From Iris pallida (lineage: Eukaryota > Streptophyta > Magnoliopsida > Asparagales > Iridaceae): 64,000 nucleotides of DNA. The number at the start of each line of letters is the position of its first letter. Positions within the stretch are counted from its first letter, which is position 1. The DNA is taken from the NCBI GenBank assembly GCA_029216955.1, contig JANAVB010033217.1, positions 925,640 to 989,639 of the forward strand, read 5' to 3'. Below are positions 35,908-52,285 of this stretch, piece after piece. The translations under genes were made by a program, and so were the position numbers. The notes beneath the pieces were generated by a model. That model saw nothing but the letters and a program-made list of their open reading frames with translations. It did no database searches and was not told where the DNA came from.

Positions 35908-36033
35908 TGTCACGACCCGCACCCTGTTTAGGGGCACGAGCACGTGGGTACGTCCAGCCTATGCCGCAGTATCAGCGGTAGAACGCTGTAAAGGTCATCT
36001 AGAATATATAGAATCTAAGACACAATAATAAAT
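35908..36033 (-). mobile_element. B 3' LTR, end fragment left of LARD A2
   Basis: It matches the first ~125 bases of the B LTR at 48333 (TGTCACGACCCGCACCCTGT and onward). It then jumps into TAAAT, where LARD A2 starts. About 340 bases of the B LTR are missing at the joint. Confidence 0.75.
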
Positions 36034-36511
36034 TCTAGCCTCCCTTCCCAAATTTTTGAATATTTTTTTATTTAATTGATTTGAATGGTGATTTTTAGGA
36101 TTTTATAAATGTTTATTTAGTTAATTATTACGATAGATAATTTTAGCCATGATTGAGTTTTGAAATACCATACGACTAGGAATCATGGCACGGATAGTGC
36201 AGTAGCATGCTTTGACTAGTGTTTAGCCATGGTAGGGGAATGCCGAGCCATAGGAGTGTCCTAACTAGGAAAACCAGGCCAAGTTATAGCATGACCATTA
36301 TAAGTAAGTTTAATTAATTATTATCAGATTTATTGACTTTGCAGGAACCCGGTTGAGCCAAGTTAGTCCGAACTGGGCCGAACCAAATCCAAGCCGTGTA
36401 GGCAGGAAGTGTGACCAAGATGTTAGTGTCGATATATTTGTTGTGTACGTATTTTCTTAAATGCTCCATTACTTATATTTTGTAAGTAATTATTATTAAT
36501 ATTATTACGGT

Positions 36512-36610
<99 letters not shown>

Positions 36611-36929
36611 TAATATTTGATGTTCATACGGTATCTAAAAGTATTTTAAATAATTTTTCTTATTTATCCTGGTGTATTTTTGGAATATTTACACTACATA
36701 TTTTGTCTGTACACTTAGTATAGATTTTCTTATTAGTATCATTATTATCGTTATTTATATTGTTATTAGATTTATTATAATAAAAATATATTATTTAGTA
36801 TTATAGATTTTTTGTGAAATAAATATTATATGTTTATGTATATATGAATATATATAAATATATATGTACTTGTGTGTGTGTATAAGATATATGTATTTGT
36901 GTGTATATATAAATATATATAGTATATGT

Positions 36930-36993
<64 letters not shown>

Positions 36994-39092
36994 CTATAAT
37001 AGAAATAAAAGAAAAGAAAAAGAAAAAGAAGAAGAAGCAAAAAGGATAGCATCCCAGCCCGGCCTGCCAGCCCGAGCCCAGCCCCCACATCAACAGGGCA
37101 GCCCAGGCCAAATCTTAAAATTCTCCACAGCAGCAAACCGAGCTTACCAACACAGACCCGACAGTATACATTGACAGGAAAGATTGAAAGAAAACCTAGA
37201 AACCCTAAAATTCCTCGACGCCGACCTTCCCTGACGCTGCGTGCGGCCACCAGGAGCAATGTCGGCCACCATCGCGCGCCGCCGGCCGACCGGAGACGCC
37301 AAATCGCACGCAAGGAACACCACAGCAACAGTAGTACCTAGACGCCCAACTTCACGGGTATGTTACTCGTTCATCTCTTAATCAATTTTCGATCTAGAAG
37401 ATCCTATGTGAACCCAATATAACCCTCTTCCTAGTATATAAATTAGTTTATGAGGATACGTAGTATACCTGTCGAGTAATCGAACCCAAAAACCCGAAAA
37501 AACTATCCAAAATGGAACAGTAAATCTGGCCCCAACTCCTGTGTTCGAAGTGGAATTCTGAACCCAATATTAGGAATTTCGAAAATATATTTGAAGGAGT
37601 TTATTGACAACATGTAGGGCTCCACAACCCAATTCGCAGAAGTCGATTTCATCGACTACGCGCCGAGAAATCGGATCCCAAAGTTCATGAAAAACTTGTT
37701 TTAAAAACAATAAAATTCTCCGATACGACGTGCGTCCTGCCATTTCGGGCGACGTGGTCGCGAACCGAAAGCATCGAAAGGTGCGTAACGGCTTCGTGGA
37801 CGTGTGGGCTTTGACGAAATTCAAATTGGTCGCGTGTACGCGACGAATTTGATGCGTATCCGTCAAAATTTACCGTATCGGCCTCTGTGCAAATTTTCCA
37901 ATTAATTTGTGAACGCTCGTCAGATCGAGACAAAACTTGCGCCAACAGGACCGTATCATTTTTTTGGTCCTGTATGCCAAGTTTGGTCCAATTCTGAGAC
38001 AGTTGAATCGGAACGCCGTTTTCCGGGCCCCACGGTCCGACTCAACGGACGATTTTGTGCACGGCCCGCCGAATTCCAACTTTGGACATACGGTTGGGTT
38101 CGTATCAAAAAATTGGACCTGTTGACATATAGTTTGACGACTTTAGAGACCGTTGACTCTGGCACCCTTTTCGGTACAAAGCGGTTCCAACTGCGGACAC
38201 CGTTTTGACCTAAAATTACCGTTTTGCCCCTGTATCCAGAATTGGACTTAAGGACAGGCAATTCTGGCTAATTTGATTATTCTAAAAATGTTGGAAATAT
38301 TTATTTCAGCATCTGGAGACTTCTGCATGTGTTGACTGATTGTGGCTCATTGAGTGGTATAGTATTATTGGTTTCACCAGCTAAGGACCTCAGACAAGTG
38401 CACTTTCTGATTGCTTTCGATTCATAGTAGTCTTTTCATTTCATATCTATATATATCTTACTGCTTGTTGACACGCTCGTCACACGGAGTAGTCGGAAGG
38501 GGAAATATCTTAGTAGATATGTGGACTACCCAGAACTATCTCCATGATGTCTATTCGTGAACAATAGCACCTGTACGTGACACGTGCAGGTGCCAGATTT
38601 ACCTCCTAGCCGTTCACATATCGAAACGGATATTTCACACCACATAGATAGTTGTTTTTATTTATTTTTCTTGTCCTTTCCACCGTGCCATGTCATCAGT
38701 ATCTTTCTACTTTTCATCTCTCATATGCTATTTTCATGTCTTGTTAATTCTATTATGTTTTTCGTATTGCCGTCGATTTGTGTACTTGTTCCATTCCTGA
38801 TTGAAAACCAACATTTTTCAGGTTTAGCTGTGGCTTCACTTAGCTTGGAAGATACAGGTGTACATGCAAACAGAAACCTAGAAATAGATAGCAGTGTATC
38901 ATTTTCATTAATTGTGAGAACCTTATATTTTCTTTAAATATAAATATTGTAACATATTTAGATATGTGAATGAGCAGCAAATGTTATATTTTGAGCATTT
39001 ATGCGGGCTTGACAGCGTTCTATCGCTGACTCTGCGGCGTAGGCTGGCTTGGACACGTCTCGTATCCGGAAAAGTGGGTGCGGGTCGTGACA
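36034..39092 (+). mobile_element. LARD A2 5' LTR
   Basis: It matches the reverse complement of the A1 LTRs ('tggtgatttttaggattttataaatg' and onward). AT arrays lie at 36520-36608 and 36930-36989. A 'aaaccctaaaattcc' telo-box-like motif at 37200 follows a possible TATA (AGTATACATT, 37163). It ends GGGTGCGGGTCGTGACA at 39092. Confidence 0.85.
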
Positions 39093-39100
39093 AGTTTTTG

Positions 39101-39118
39101 TGATGGCCCATGCAGGTC
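39101..39118 (+). other. LARD A2 primer-binding site, tRNA-Ile(AAU)-like
   Basis: TGATGGCCCATGCAGGTC lies 8 nt after the LTR. It matches my expected tRNA-Ile(AAU) complement except at one base. Confidence 0.65.
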
Positions 39119-42100
39119 AATTTTTGCAAAAGATTGCGAACTCATGATGGTACGTTAGTCGTACTATTGCGAGCCTGTGACTAAGAAATGCTCATTCACA
39201 AACTAGGATTGAAATAATTTAAGAGAATGACTAGGACTAGGAGTCCCTTATTTAAATTGACCGATTAGGTAGTTAAGGTTGTTAGATAAGCCATGCAATT
39301 TAGAATCATTAAATTTAAATAGCTTGTTAGATCCCTATAGGTACACTCTTACCTTTGATATGACGATATGATCCGATGTGGATATACCATTCACTTGGTA
39401 AGTTAGCCTTACCTATAATTAAGGCCTTGATCTTGATGAACTGTTTAATTTTCTTTTGCTTTATTAGATATAAATCTTATAGTTATAATTGTCTATTTTA
39501 AATCCCATTTTGTTGTAAGGATTTAGTTTATAATTTCTGATTCTGCAATTCGTGTACGAATCTCGAGGTAGATTGATTTGAGATTTTCCCTCAACCATAG
39601 AAATGCATATGAAATAGATACTAGAATGTTTGTATCCCTTTTGTCTTTAGTTATTTCCTCCATGTTAACTCTTTTATTTTAAGTGTTGTGACTGATAGGA
39701 CAATTACCTACACTTTATTTTTAGTCAACCTGTTTGAATCTCTAGAAGCTCATGAATTTTAACGGATATAGTTAAAAGAATGTTACTTAACGAATAATGG
39801 TTAGACAGCAACGCACTGTCGTCAATTATTTGAGAGTGGAGAATGTGGGTTCACTGCAGCCAGCAGCGCACTAGCGAGGCACAACCCATAGAATTGAAAT
39901 CCTTTCGATGAATTATAGTTTATGTAACATTTCTAAGACTATACCTTCGTTGACCTCTTTAGACCTTGTGTCAATAAGGTAGAGTACCTGAGGGCATATC
40001 ACCCCTGAATCACGGAACCAAGAGTTTACCGCAGCCTGAGTATATGGGTGAGGCATAATTCTCGGTAAAGTGACTTCAGACGTGATTACAAGTTTAGGAT
40101 ACTATAGAGGGTAGGAAAATGCCCTGTGTGTACCATAAGACCTAAGGCCAAAACTAGTGAAAGTTCTGTAAGTTGAGTAGCATGTCTCCTAACCTAGTGT
40201 TATGTGGTTCTTGTGATCTACTGACAGGGTAATTGACTGACATTAATAGGTTTACCTAGAATATAGAATTTAGAGTTCCATAACCCATTAGTCGACTAAG
40301 GTCGAATGGATAGAAGATAGTAGGATGACTGTATAAGCAATGACACCAGGTAAGGATTTGATTTTCTCAAAAATCGAACTACTTGTATCTCTTTTCAAAA
40401 ATCTCGTACACTTGTATTTTGACTATCTTGACCAACACTGCTATTACAGCCTAGTTTTGCAAGCTTACTCTTTTATCGAGCTTGATTCGAGACATATGTT
40501 TATTGGGGACGCCCGCTAACATATTGTCTAATCAGAATTATTGTATTACGGTCTGATCAACCATGATGCATTTGATTCGCTCTTCATCTAATTACCCTAC
40601 GTGGATTGAGATGTAGATGTCTCTAGGATCTCATCTGCGACTGCTGTGACAATTTCCCTTGAATTATACATTCGCCTTTGAATCGCGTAATTGTATTCAG
40701 AGACATCTCTCTTGAACTCTTTATTATTTTTGTCTTTCACTGATTGGAAAGGCGAAAGCTCGTAATTGATAGATGGAAACCGAGTATCCCCATGACTATG
40801 GTAGTTGCATACGCAAGTGTAGCTACCATCGGCCAGCCCTGTGACAGAAACCTTGCCTTGAGTTACTCGTTCTCCTCTCGACCTTCAAGCTAATATTGGG
40901 ACCTTCTAGCCATCTGAATTTGAGGAACGATCCTTGACTTGACTTATATCTACCGTATCTCGTACGTCGTGTCTTATTCTTTATTAACCAGAGTCGAGGT
41001 ACAATATCCGGACCTTGAAATCCTTCTAATCCCATTATTCCTAAAACCCTGTCCTAGCTTCTAAGGTGGGTAGACTGTAAGCCTTCTAAAATTTTTAGGA
41101 TATACCAGGATTACCGAGTGATTAGAATAACTTTCATTAGAATGATGATTAGTGCCCTTGGACTCCCACTTTTTATTTAGATCATTTTGTGTCCCCGGCC
41201 ATGTCATTAATATTCGGAGCATGAGGCCAGTTGTACCTTCCAATAAATTTCACATGCAAGATCTAGACGAGTCCACCTTCATCTAGGTATAACATGTCCC
41301 ACTCAAATCCGTCCCCTTGTACTCTATTTTGGTGCTACGACTTTCAGGTTAAAAAGGACTAGCTATAACCCTTACCATAGTACCTACCCGGTATACTTCC
41401 CGACTTCCATTAGAGCCTCGACCCCGACCCAGTTCATTCGACTCAATATGTGGTGGTGATCTCCTCGAAGCCCACTACGTACACGCCACTAGTGTGCTAC
41501 TTGATAGAGACCTCTTGTGCTACTTAAACACAAAAGTCACCGAAGGCGTATTTTGAACTTTAGGAACTTAGCTAACCAACCTGACTGACAACTAGCTCAA
41601 CCACTTGAGTTAAAGCCTATTCTAGGTTACCCTAACCTAGCAGACATAGTTTTATCTTAGGATATTGTTCAGTCCATATAGATTGAGATCCAAGATTCAT
41701 CCAACCAACGACTGATGTCCAAATAGAGAACCCATTAAGACCCAGTAGAACCCATCCATGCATACCACCGTATTTGGACTATAAGACCGAACTAATTGAA
41801 ATATGTCCCTATACCTATTATGTAGTCCCCACCTCTTAGACTGTGAAGATATTCGTAAACCTTACCTGAAAGTCGCGAGACGATCTTGTAGTGCACCTTT
41901 ATCCCTTGCTCGTGTGTTTAGATAACCACGAAAAAGATCACAATCTTGATTTCTCAAATTCCGTTCTATTACGTAACCTTGTTTAGGATTTCGAGAACAT
42001 GACTTCTGTATAACACGGATTGCAAGCCCCTCTAAGAAACAAGGGTTCTTCGACGTAGCAAGTGACTGAACGGGAGTACCCCAATCTAGCAAATAAGTCA

Positions 42101-42604
42101 GTGGTTCGTAAATACCCTTTTTAGCTGTATCGTTGGATACTCTCTACTGCTCTTGAAACCTCATAACTCCTCTGGATTATTTTTCTTATATGTCTGTCCT
42201 TCCTATTTTAGAGCGACGAGTGGTCATGCTTATTAGAGTTTATCAATATTTCTTAGCTACTTGCGTAAATTTGTTGCTTGTTAAATTTTGGGTTGCTTGA
42301 TAGATAAGAGAGGATTATAGATGCCATGTACAGTAGATATCTATTGGTAGAAATTTTAGCAGTTATTTGGAAGATTATAAAGTTTTAGCGACAAAAGATT
42401 TTATGGAGTAGTGTGACCAAAGGTGGGTAGAAGTCCTCCAGTATTCGGAATTACGAAATGGCTAGGAGGAGGTATAAATATTTCTGAGAAATTAAATTTG
42501 AAAAGATTGTGGTAATAGTGGATTTATTCTTTTTTTTTTTGAATTTTAGGTATGGTTATGAGTTAGAATTTCGAGGACAAAATTATTTATAAGGTGGGTA
42601 GAAT
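39119..42604 (+). other. LARD A2 interior, non-coding
   Basis: It is homologous to the reversed interior of LARD A1 but lacks the hAT-like element. It ends with 'aatttcgaggacaaaatt' and the polypurine tract AAGGTGGGTAGAAT (42591-42604). No conserved open frame is seen in either copy. Confidence 0.7.
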
Positions 42605-44837
<2,233 letters not shown>

Positions 44838-45446
44838 GCTAAATCCTCTAACAAAACAACGAGGGTTATCCTGTCAGGATATGAGTAAGTACAAACACCA
44901 ACAGCAGTTCCATGTGAATTAATAAATACTATAATAGACAATTATAATGAAATAAATGATGAATATCAAAACTGGAAGTAAAACTGTATAAAGAACTGTA
45001 TAGAATATCATGGGTGAGATGTAAGGTAAAGCTGGAATAAGCAGTAAATGTAATCTGATGTACGATATAAACCTATAAAGTAAGTGCCATGAGATATTAG
45101 AGCGTTATGTGATCGGCTTGGGTCAAGATCAGGCTGTTCCATTTGATCGGATATGCACAGGTAGTATAATAGTATAGGTATCAGGCCAGCCAAAATGGAA
45201 AGCTATGCACAACTAATATAAGGCAGGCTACACCCTACGTGTGGTGAGGGTGGAGCTATGCACAAGTAATAAACAAGCAGGGGTAATGATCACATAACCT
45301 CTAATAGCTCCCCATCCCCGAGTAGTATAATGATTCCAGACATGAAAGGTCATGACACGGGATTCGAAGAGCAGGGGGCCAGCCCACTCCCAAATCGGTG
45401 TCTATACAAGTACAGGAAACAATATCGAACAATGTACTCATATACC
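44838..45446 (-). mobile_element. B LTR fragment right of LARD A2
   Basis: It matches 46452-46770 and 48783-49405 ('ttatcctgtcaggatatgag', 'gccatgagatattagagcgttatgtgatc', 'cccactcccaaatcggtgtctata'). It stops inside the LTR and runs straight into integrase coding sequence, an illegitimate joint. Confidence 0.75.
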
Positions 45447-45985
45447 AGGTAAACCAGGGTCTGCCACGTACCGCCTCAACTACGACACATGGAACACGTT
45501 GTGAACACCCGAGCGTAGGCGACAAGTCTAGTCGATAGGCCACTACACCGACCCTTCCAAGAATAGTGAAAGGTCCAATGAAGCGCAGACTAAGCTTCCC
45601 GCCTCGGCCAAAACGAATCGTGCCCCGTGTCGAAAATATCCTCAGGAATACCATATCGCCAACCTAGACACAAGACAAGACTCAATACAAGACCCTAAAG
45701 CAACAATCACAAGCAAGCACAAACAGAAAAACTGATAGTAACCTCGAACTCTAACGATCTCCGGTGGCTATCGGCCCAATGCCGCTGTCTATCCTGAGCC
45801 ACCCGAAGTCTATCCCTGATCAACTTAACCTTCTTTGCTGCATCCACCACCATCTCCGGGCCAAGAAAAACTCTCTCACCGACATCGTCCCATGACAAAG
45901 AAGTACGACATCTTCGTCCGTATAGAGCCTCGAATGGCGACATCTCTATACTGGCCTGATAGCTGTTGTTCTAAGCAAACTGTTT
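45447..45985 (-). pseudogene. B integrase C-terminal remnant with an intron-like insert
   Basis: The minus strand encodes NNSYQASIEMSPFEALYGRRCRTSLSW (in two pieces), DVGERVFLGPEMV and DRQRHWADSHRRSLEFE. After a 79-nt gap it continues DMVFLRIFSTRGT and KLSLRFIGPFTILGRVGVVAYRL. After PTLG the frame slips (a shifted VHNVFHVS is readable). A TAG lies near 45974. The catalytic core is absent. The gap has GT...AG borders and its removal restores the conserved LEFEVGDMVFLR join. Confidence 0.8.
45664..45742 (-). other. 79-nt intron-like insert in B integrase
   Basis: On the minus strand it runs from GTTACTATCAG to TTGTGTCTAG, T-rich before the AG. Exact removal joins GAG to GTTGGC and keeps the frame. 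G1 (34720-34735) and D (4200-4225) have no insert here. A GTT at both borders also permits a 76-bp insertion with a 3-bp duplication. Confidence 0.5.
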
Positions 45986-46776
45986 AGGGGCACGAGCACG
46001 TGCATGGCCTGCCGGAATCCAACCTGTTTAGGGGCACGAGCACATGGGTACATCCAGCCTACGTCACAGTATCGGAGGTAGAACGCGGTAAAGGTCATCT
46101 AGAATATATAGAATCTAAGACACAATATTATAACCTGTCATCTTCGTACGGAGAAATATAACCACAATTCAATCACATAATTCTAAGGAAGATAACACGT
46201 TGATAAAGATAAAGATAAAGATAAATAGTCTGAAACAACGCTGAGTCACAATCACAAGTTCAGAGACCAAGACATAAAATAATATCCCAAAATAAATACT
46301 ACAAGTCTTAAAGTATCAAGCTGGAATATAATCAAGACAAAATCTAGGTGAACTAGGTCACTACTGGCGGTACGTCCTCTACGAGCACCAGATCCACAGG
46401 CTGGTCCTGGTCGTAGGCTCCATCTATGCCAAACCCGTAGTAGGTCGGGCAGTCTGCATCTAAATCTTCTGAAAAACAATAGAGGTTATCCTGTCAGGAT
46501 ATGAGCAAGTACAAACACCAATAGTAGTTCTATGTGAATTGACAAATACTATAAGAGACAATCATAATGAAATACAAGATGGAATATCAAGACTGAAAGT
46601 AAAACGGTACAGAAGAACTGGATATCATGTCATATGTGAGATATAAGATAAAACTGGAATATAAACAATAAAAAGTAATCTGAGGTATGATGTAAACATA
46701 AAAATAAAGTGCCATGAGATATTAGAGCGTTATGTGATCGGCTTGGGTCAAGATCAAGTTATTCCATTTGACGCTG
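45984..46776 (-). mobile_element. B LTR end fragment inside the element
   Basis: It starts within 'ctgtttaggggcacgagcac' (this 20-mer is present twice, at 45980 and 46023). It continues like 48346-49100 and ends at 'gttattccatttga', next to Gag sequence. It lacks the terminal TGTCACGACCCGCAC. It is probably the scar of recombination between two B copies. Confidence 0.65.
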
Positions 46777-48138
46777 CTGCTGGGTCGGAAGTGGCAGACC
46801 CCTCTACTGAACAGCTAGTCCCACTGGAGCTCTAGCAGGAGGTGCTCTGTCCTGACCTCCCCGAGCTAGACGGGTGGGACAATCTCACAACTGGTGGTCG
46901 GGCACTCCATAGAATAGACAAACGCCCAACCTCTTCCTGCAAACCTCTCGGGTATGCCCCTACTTCCCACAAAAAGCATACTGTGGAATCTGCTTCTGCC
47001 CCTACTGATGCTGTGCATGTATTGGTGTCTGGTGCTGCTGATGCTGCTGCTGGTGGAACGGCTTCTGCTGAGTCTGAGGTCGCTTGGCCGGTCCTGCACT
47101 GGAACCAGCACGCATCACTACTCCTCTTGGGCCTGAGACCTAAGTCCTCCTCTGAAATCTGAGCATCCATCAGAATGTCCTCAAAGGTCGCAGTACGACG
47201 CCCAGACGTGCGTGATCTGACGACGTGGTTCAGGCCCCTCCTGAACTTGCGGGCCTTCTCTCCAGCATCCTGAACCATGCCCGGGGAGAACCGGCTCAGA
47301 CGGAAGAACTCTGCCGCGTACTCGTCCACAGACATGTTCCCTTGCACAAGTCCCACAAACTGGCCTTCCAGTGTACTAAGAGCCACATCAGAAAAGAATT
47401 TCTCCTTGAATAGCTTCTTGAAGTTCTCCCATGTCAAGCCTGTCACTGTCACACGAGGATCTGTGCGGTACCAAGTCAGAGCGATATCAAAGTACTGACT
47501 CGCTGCTGCTGACACCTATAGTCCCTCTGGAAGCTGTGCTAACCCCAGGCTCCGCTCAACATCCTCTAGCCAATCATCGGCATACAGGATCCCTTATATT
47601 TTCTTTAATTCTCAAGGAAACATCTTCTTAAAATCTATTACGGAGCCAGGTTTTACCTGCTGCTACTGTGGCTGCTGGGCTGGAGCGTCCTGAGTCTGAA
47701 CTGCAGTCACCTTCTCTACAGCGGCGAGTGCTAACTGGTGCACATTCTCCATGCTCTGCCTCAAAATCTCCGTCTACCATTGTGAAGCCTCAGCCTGCGC
47801 TCGTTGTGCCTCCATCATCTGCTAGAGGAGCGCGAAAGTAGCGTCAATCGGCAACGCAGGTGGTGGTGGAAGAGTCCCCGGCTGAACAGGTACAGTCCTC
47901 GGGACTTGTGGAGGAAGAACCCCGGTACTGTTGCCGCTACCTCTGGAACGGCAGGGACAGTAGGGTCAATCTCCTGATCCGCAACTCTCTCAGTCAGAAA
48001 AATAGGTTGCGACGGATCGGGCCTCTCCGGTGCTGTACTGGATCCAGCTGCATGAGCTCGAGTCACTGTCATCCTGGAGACAGATTCAAGCACAGAAATC
48101 AATATGGCACATGAGAGGATATCATCAAGGAAGGACAA
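46777..48138 (-). pseudogene. B Gag remnant
   Basis: The probable start is ATG 48072 (MTVTRAHAAGSSTAPERPD), with an in-frame ATG upstream at 48138. The core is open from 47515 to 46832 with YFDIALTWYRTDP, LTWENFKKLFKEKFFSD and MSVDEYAAEFFRLSRFSPGMV, the gypsy retrotrans_gag pattern. A second-frame C-terminus has a degraded knuckle (FCGK-stop-GHTREVC, then VPDHQL-stop-DCP). Stops and shifts lie near 47870, 47765, 47600 and 47110. It is not functional. Confidence 0.82.
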
Positions 48139-48306
48139 TTTATTTCGAAATGCAAGAAGAGTTTGTCATAGAAATCAATAGATTGGAGTTTTTCTAATAT
48201 GTGATTGAGTAACTCCTATCATAAACTAAAACCTATATCCTACAGCAGGCTCGTAATTAGCACTCTAAGTTGAGCACCATTATGAAATCGTACTAGTTGC
48301 GACTCC
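48139..48306 (-). other. B leader between primer-binding site and Gag
   Basis: This short non-coding leader contains nothing I recognise beyond its position. Confidence 0.5.
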
Positions 48307-48324
48307 GACCTACATGGGCCACCA
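48307..48324 (-). other. B primer-binding site, tRNA-Ile(AAU)-like
   Basis: The minus strand reads TGGTGGCCCATGTAGGTC, identical to LARD A1's site and 8 nt from the LTR. Confidence 0.65.
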
Positions 48325-50707
48325 TAAAAACTTGTCACGACACGCACCCTGTTTAGGGGCACGAGCACGTGGGTACGTCCAGCCTACGCCGCAGTATCGA
48401 CGGTAGAACGCTGTAAAGGTCGTCTAGAATATATAGAATCTAAGACACAATAATATAACCTGTCATCTCCGCACGGAGGAATATAACCACAACTCAATCA
48501 CATAATTCTAAGAAAGATAACACGATGATAAAGATAAAGATAAAGATAAATAGTCTGAAACAACGCTGAGTCGCGATCACAAGTTCAGAGACCAAGACAT
48601 AAAATAATATTCCAAAATAAATACTACAAGTCTCAAAGTATCAAGCTGGAATATAATCAAGACAAAATCTAGGTGAACTAGGCCGCTACTGGCGGTGCGT
48701 CCTCTACGAGCACCGGGTCCACAGGCTGGTCCTGGTCGTAGGCTCCATCTATGCCAAACCCGTAGTAGGTCGGAAAATCTGCATCTAAATCCTCTGAAAA
48801 ATAACGGGAGTTATCCTGTCAGGATATGAGCAAGTACAAACACCAATAGTAGTTCCATGTGAATTGACAAATACTATAAGAGACAATCATAATAAAATAT
48901 AAGATGGAATATCAAGACTAAAAGTAAAACGGTACAGGAGAACTGGATATCATGTCATGTGTGAGATATAAGATAAAACTGGAATATAAACAATAAAAAG
49001 TAATATGAGGTATGATGTAAACATAAAAATAAAATGCCATGAGATATTAGAGCGTTATGTGATCTGCTTGGGTCAAGATCAGGCTGTTCCATTTGACCGG
49101 CTATGCATAGGTAGTATAATAGTATAGGGATCGGGCCGGCCAAAATGGAAAGCTATGCACAAGTAGTATAAGGTCAGGCTACACCCTACGTGTGGTGAGG
49201 GTGGAGCTATGCACAAGTAATAAACAAGTAGGGGTATGATCACATAACCTCTAATAACTCCCCATCCCCGAATAGTATAATAAATCTAGACATGATAGGT
49301 CGTGACACGAGATTCGAAGAGCAGAGGGCCAGCCCACTCCCAAATCGGTGTCTATATAAGTACAGGAAACAATATCGAATAATGTACTCACATACCAGGT
49401 AAATCGGGAATGATATCTCATGACGAGATTCACGTATACTAGTCCGTATATCCTCGTGTCGAGAATCAAGTATATTACTACAAATGAATTGGATATAGTA
49501 GATATCAAAGCAATAAAAACTATCAGAGAATGTACTTGCCTTCTGTCTTGAGGTGAAAAAATTGAACTACAAACCACTTAATGAGCCACGAACGGTTAAC
49601 TCGCACAACAGTCTCCTAATGCTGAAACAAACATTACCAACATTCTCAGAATGGTCAAATTAGCTACAAATGCCTACCCATAAGTCCAATTATGGACATA
49701 GTAGCAAAATGGTAATTTTGGGCCAAAACGGTGTCCGTTGCTGGATCCACTTTGCACCGAAAAGTGTGCCAAAATCTACGGTCTCTAAAGTCATCAAACT
49801 ACATGTCTACAAGTTCGGTTTGATGAGACAAATCTAACCATATGTCCAAAGTTAGATTCTGGTGGGCCGTGCACAAATTTGCCCGTTTGATCGGGTCGTG
49901 AGCCCTCCAAAATAGCGTTCCGATCGACCGTCTCAGAATCGGACCAAACTTGGCGTATAGGACCAGAAAAATGATATAGTCTTGTTGGTGCAAGTTTTGT
50001 CTCGATTTGACGAACGTGCACAAAGTAATTGACAAATTTGCAAAAAGGTCGATACGGTAAATTTTTGACGGATACGCATCAAATTCGTCGCGCACACGCG
50101 ACAAATTTGAATTCCGTCAAATCCTACACGTCTACGACGTCGATATGCACCTTTCGATGCTTTCGGTTCACGACCACATCGCCCGAATTGACGGGATAGA
50201 CAGCGTATCGGGATAATTTTTCTAAAATTTCAGTTTTTGAAAATAGTTTTTTCTCCAACTTCACAAACCAATAACTTTCTGTATAATGCATAAAATTTAA
50301 ATCTACAAGAAGGATTTTGATCTCCTATATGTTGTCTACAAGTCTCTTTACACCGATTTTGAAAACTAGCAACACGCTGGTCGCAAATCGGCCACAAAGT
50401 TGGAGTTTCGGGACAGTTTCTAACGTCCAATAAATCAAGTTTTTCTCGATTTTGGAACTCGTTTTTCATCGCACATGATGCGAATTGGCACGAACTATTT
50501 GGAGGAAATTAAAGGTGTATAGGTCATGATCATACCGGAAGAAACGGATCAAAAATCGATCGAGCATGTACGGAGTTATCTCGCTGCGAAATCGGCTTCT
50601 TGCTGACAATTCTGCGCGCGGGTAGGCTTTTCGTCGCGCGTTTTCTTGCGATGGACGGCCGCGGGTTGGTCGACGACGACGTCGGGGCGTGCACTGTGTT
50701 GGGGTGA

Positions 50708-50770
50708 CGGCGTAGGGTTAGGGTTTTGTAAAAATCCCTCTCCCTCTCTCTTGATTTATATAAGGAAAAG
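50708..50770 (-). promoter_or_regulatory. Candidate B LTR core promoter: TATA box and telo-box
   Basis: The minus strand has CCTTATATAAATC (50754-50766), a GA-rich leader, then AAAACCCTAACCCTA (50713-50727). This is the best TATA box among the related LTRs. The start site is inferred to lie in the GA-rich part. Confidence 0.55.
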
Positions 50771-51053
50771 GGCTCGGGTTTGGCCGAACACATAAGGGGG
50801 GATCGGCCTTGTGGGTAGAAGCCCAGAGCTTCTGTTGTGTTCGTGTGTGTTCGTGTGTGGGTTTGTATTTTAATTTTGAATTTTTTCATTGATTTTGACT
50901 TCTTATTTTCTTTTATTTATTTCTTTCTTTTTTTCATTGATTTATTTATTTCTTTCTTACTTTGATTTTGACTTCTTTTTTTATTTCATTGATTTTGACT
51001 TCTTTTTTTCTTTGATTCGTGTGTGTGTGTGTGTGTGTATGTATACATGTAAG

Positions 51054-51896
<843 letters not shown>

Positions 51897-52044
51897 ACAA
51901 AATACATATTTAACTAATAATGTAAAAACACTAACATTAATAATTTAAATAATATTAAAATAATAAGATAATATAAATGACTATATTAGTCCTATTCAGG
52001 AAAGTGGGGGTGACAGTCCTGAATCTTGCAGAGACGATGAATAG

Positions 52045-52285
52045 TAGGGGTGTGCATTATTCGGTTTTGAACCGAAAATCGAACCGAACCGAACAAGAGA
52101 TTCGGTTCAATTTTTAAAAAAAATCAGTTCGGTTTCGGTTTTGAAAATACTAAATTTTTTTATTCGGTTTCGGTTTCGGTTTTGGGTTTGGGTTTCGATT
52201 TCGGTCCAACATGAATTTATGCAAGTTTCGGTCCGAACATGAATTTATTTGGCTTTGGGATCCGGTTTCGGTTTTGAAAATACTA
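52045..52285. mobile_element. Truncated hAT-like element (CCGAA-rich)
   Basis: It starts TAGGGGTGTGCATTATTCGG, like the element at 28829, and carries TTCGG/CCGAA repeats. The closing terminal repeat is missing. Sequence passes into G1 LTR at about 52286. It sits in the 52016-52285 gap between element B and the LTR. Confidence 0.65.
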
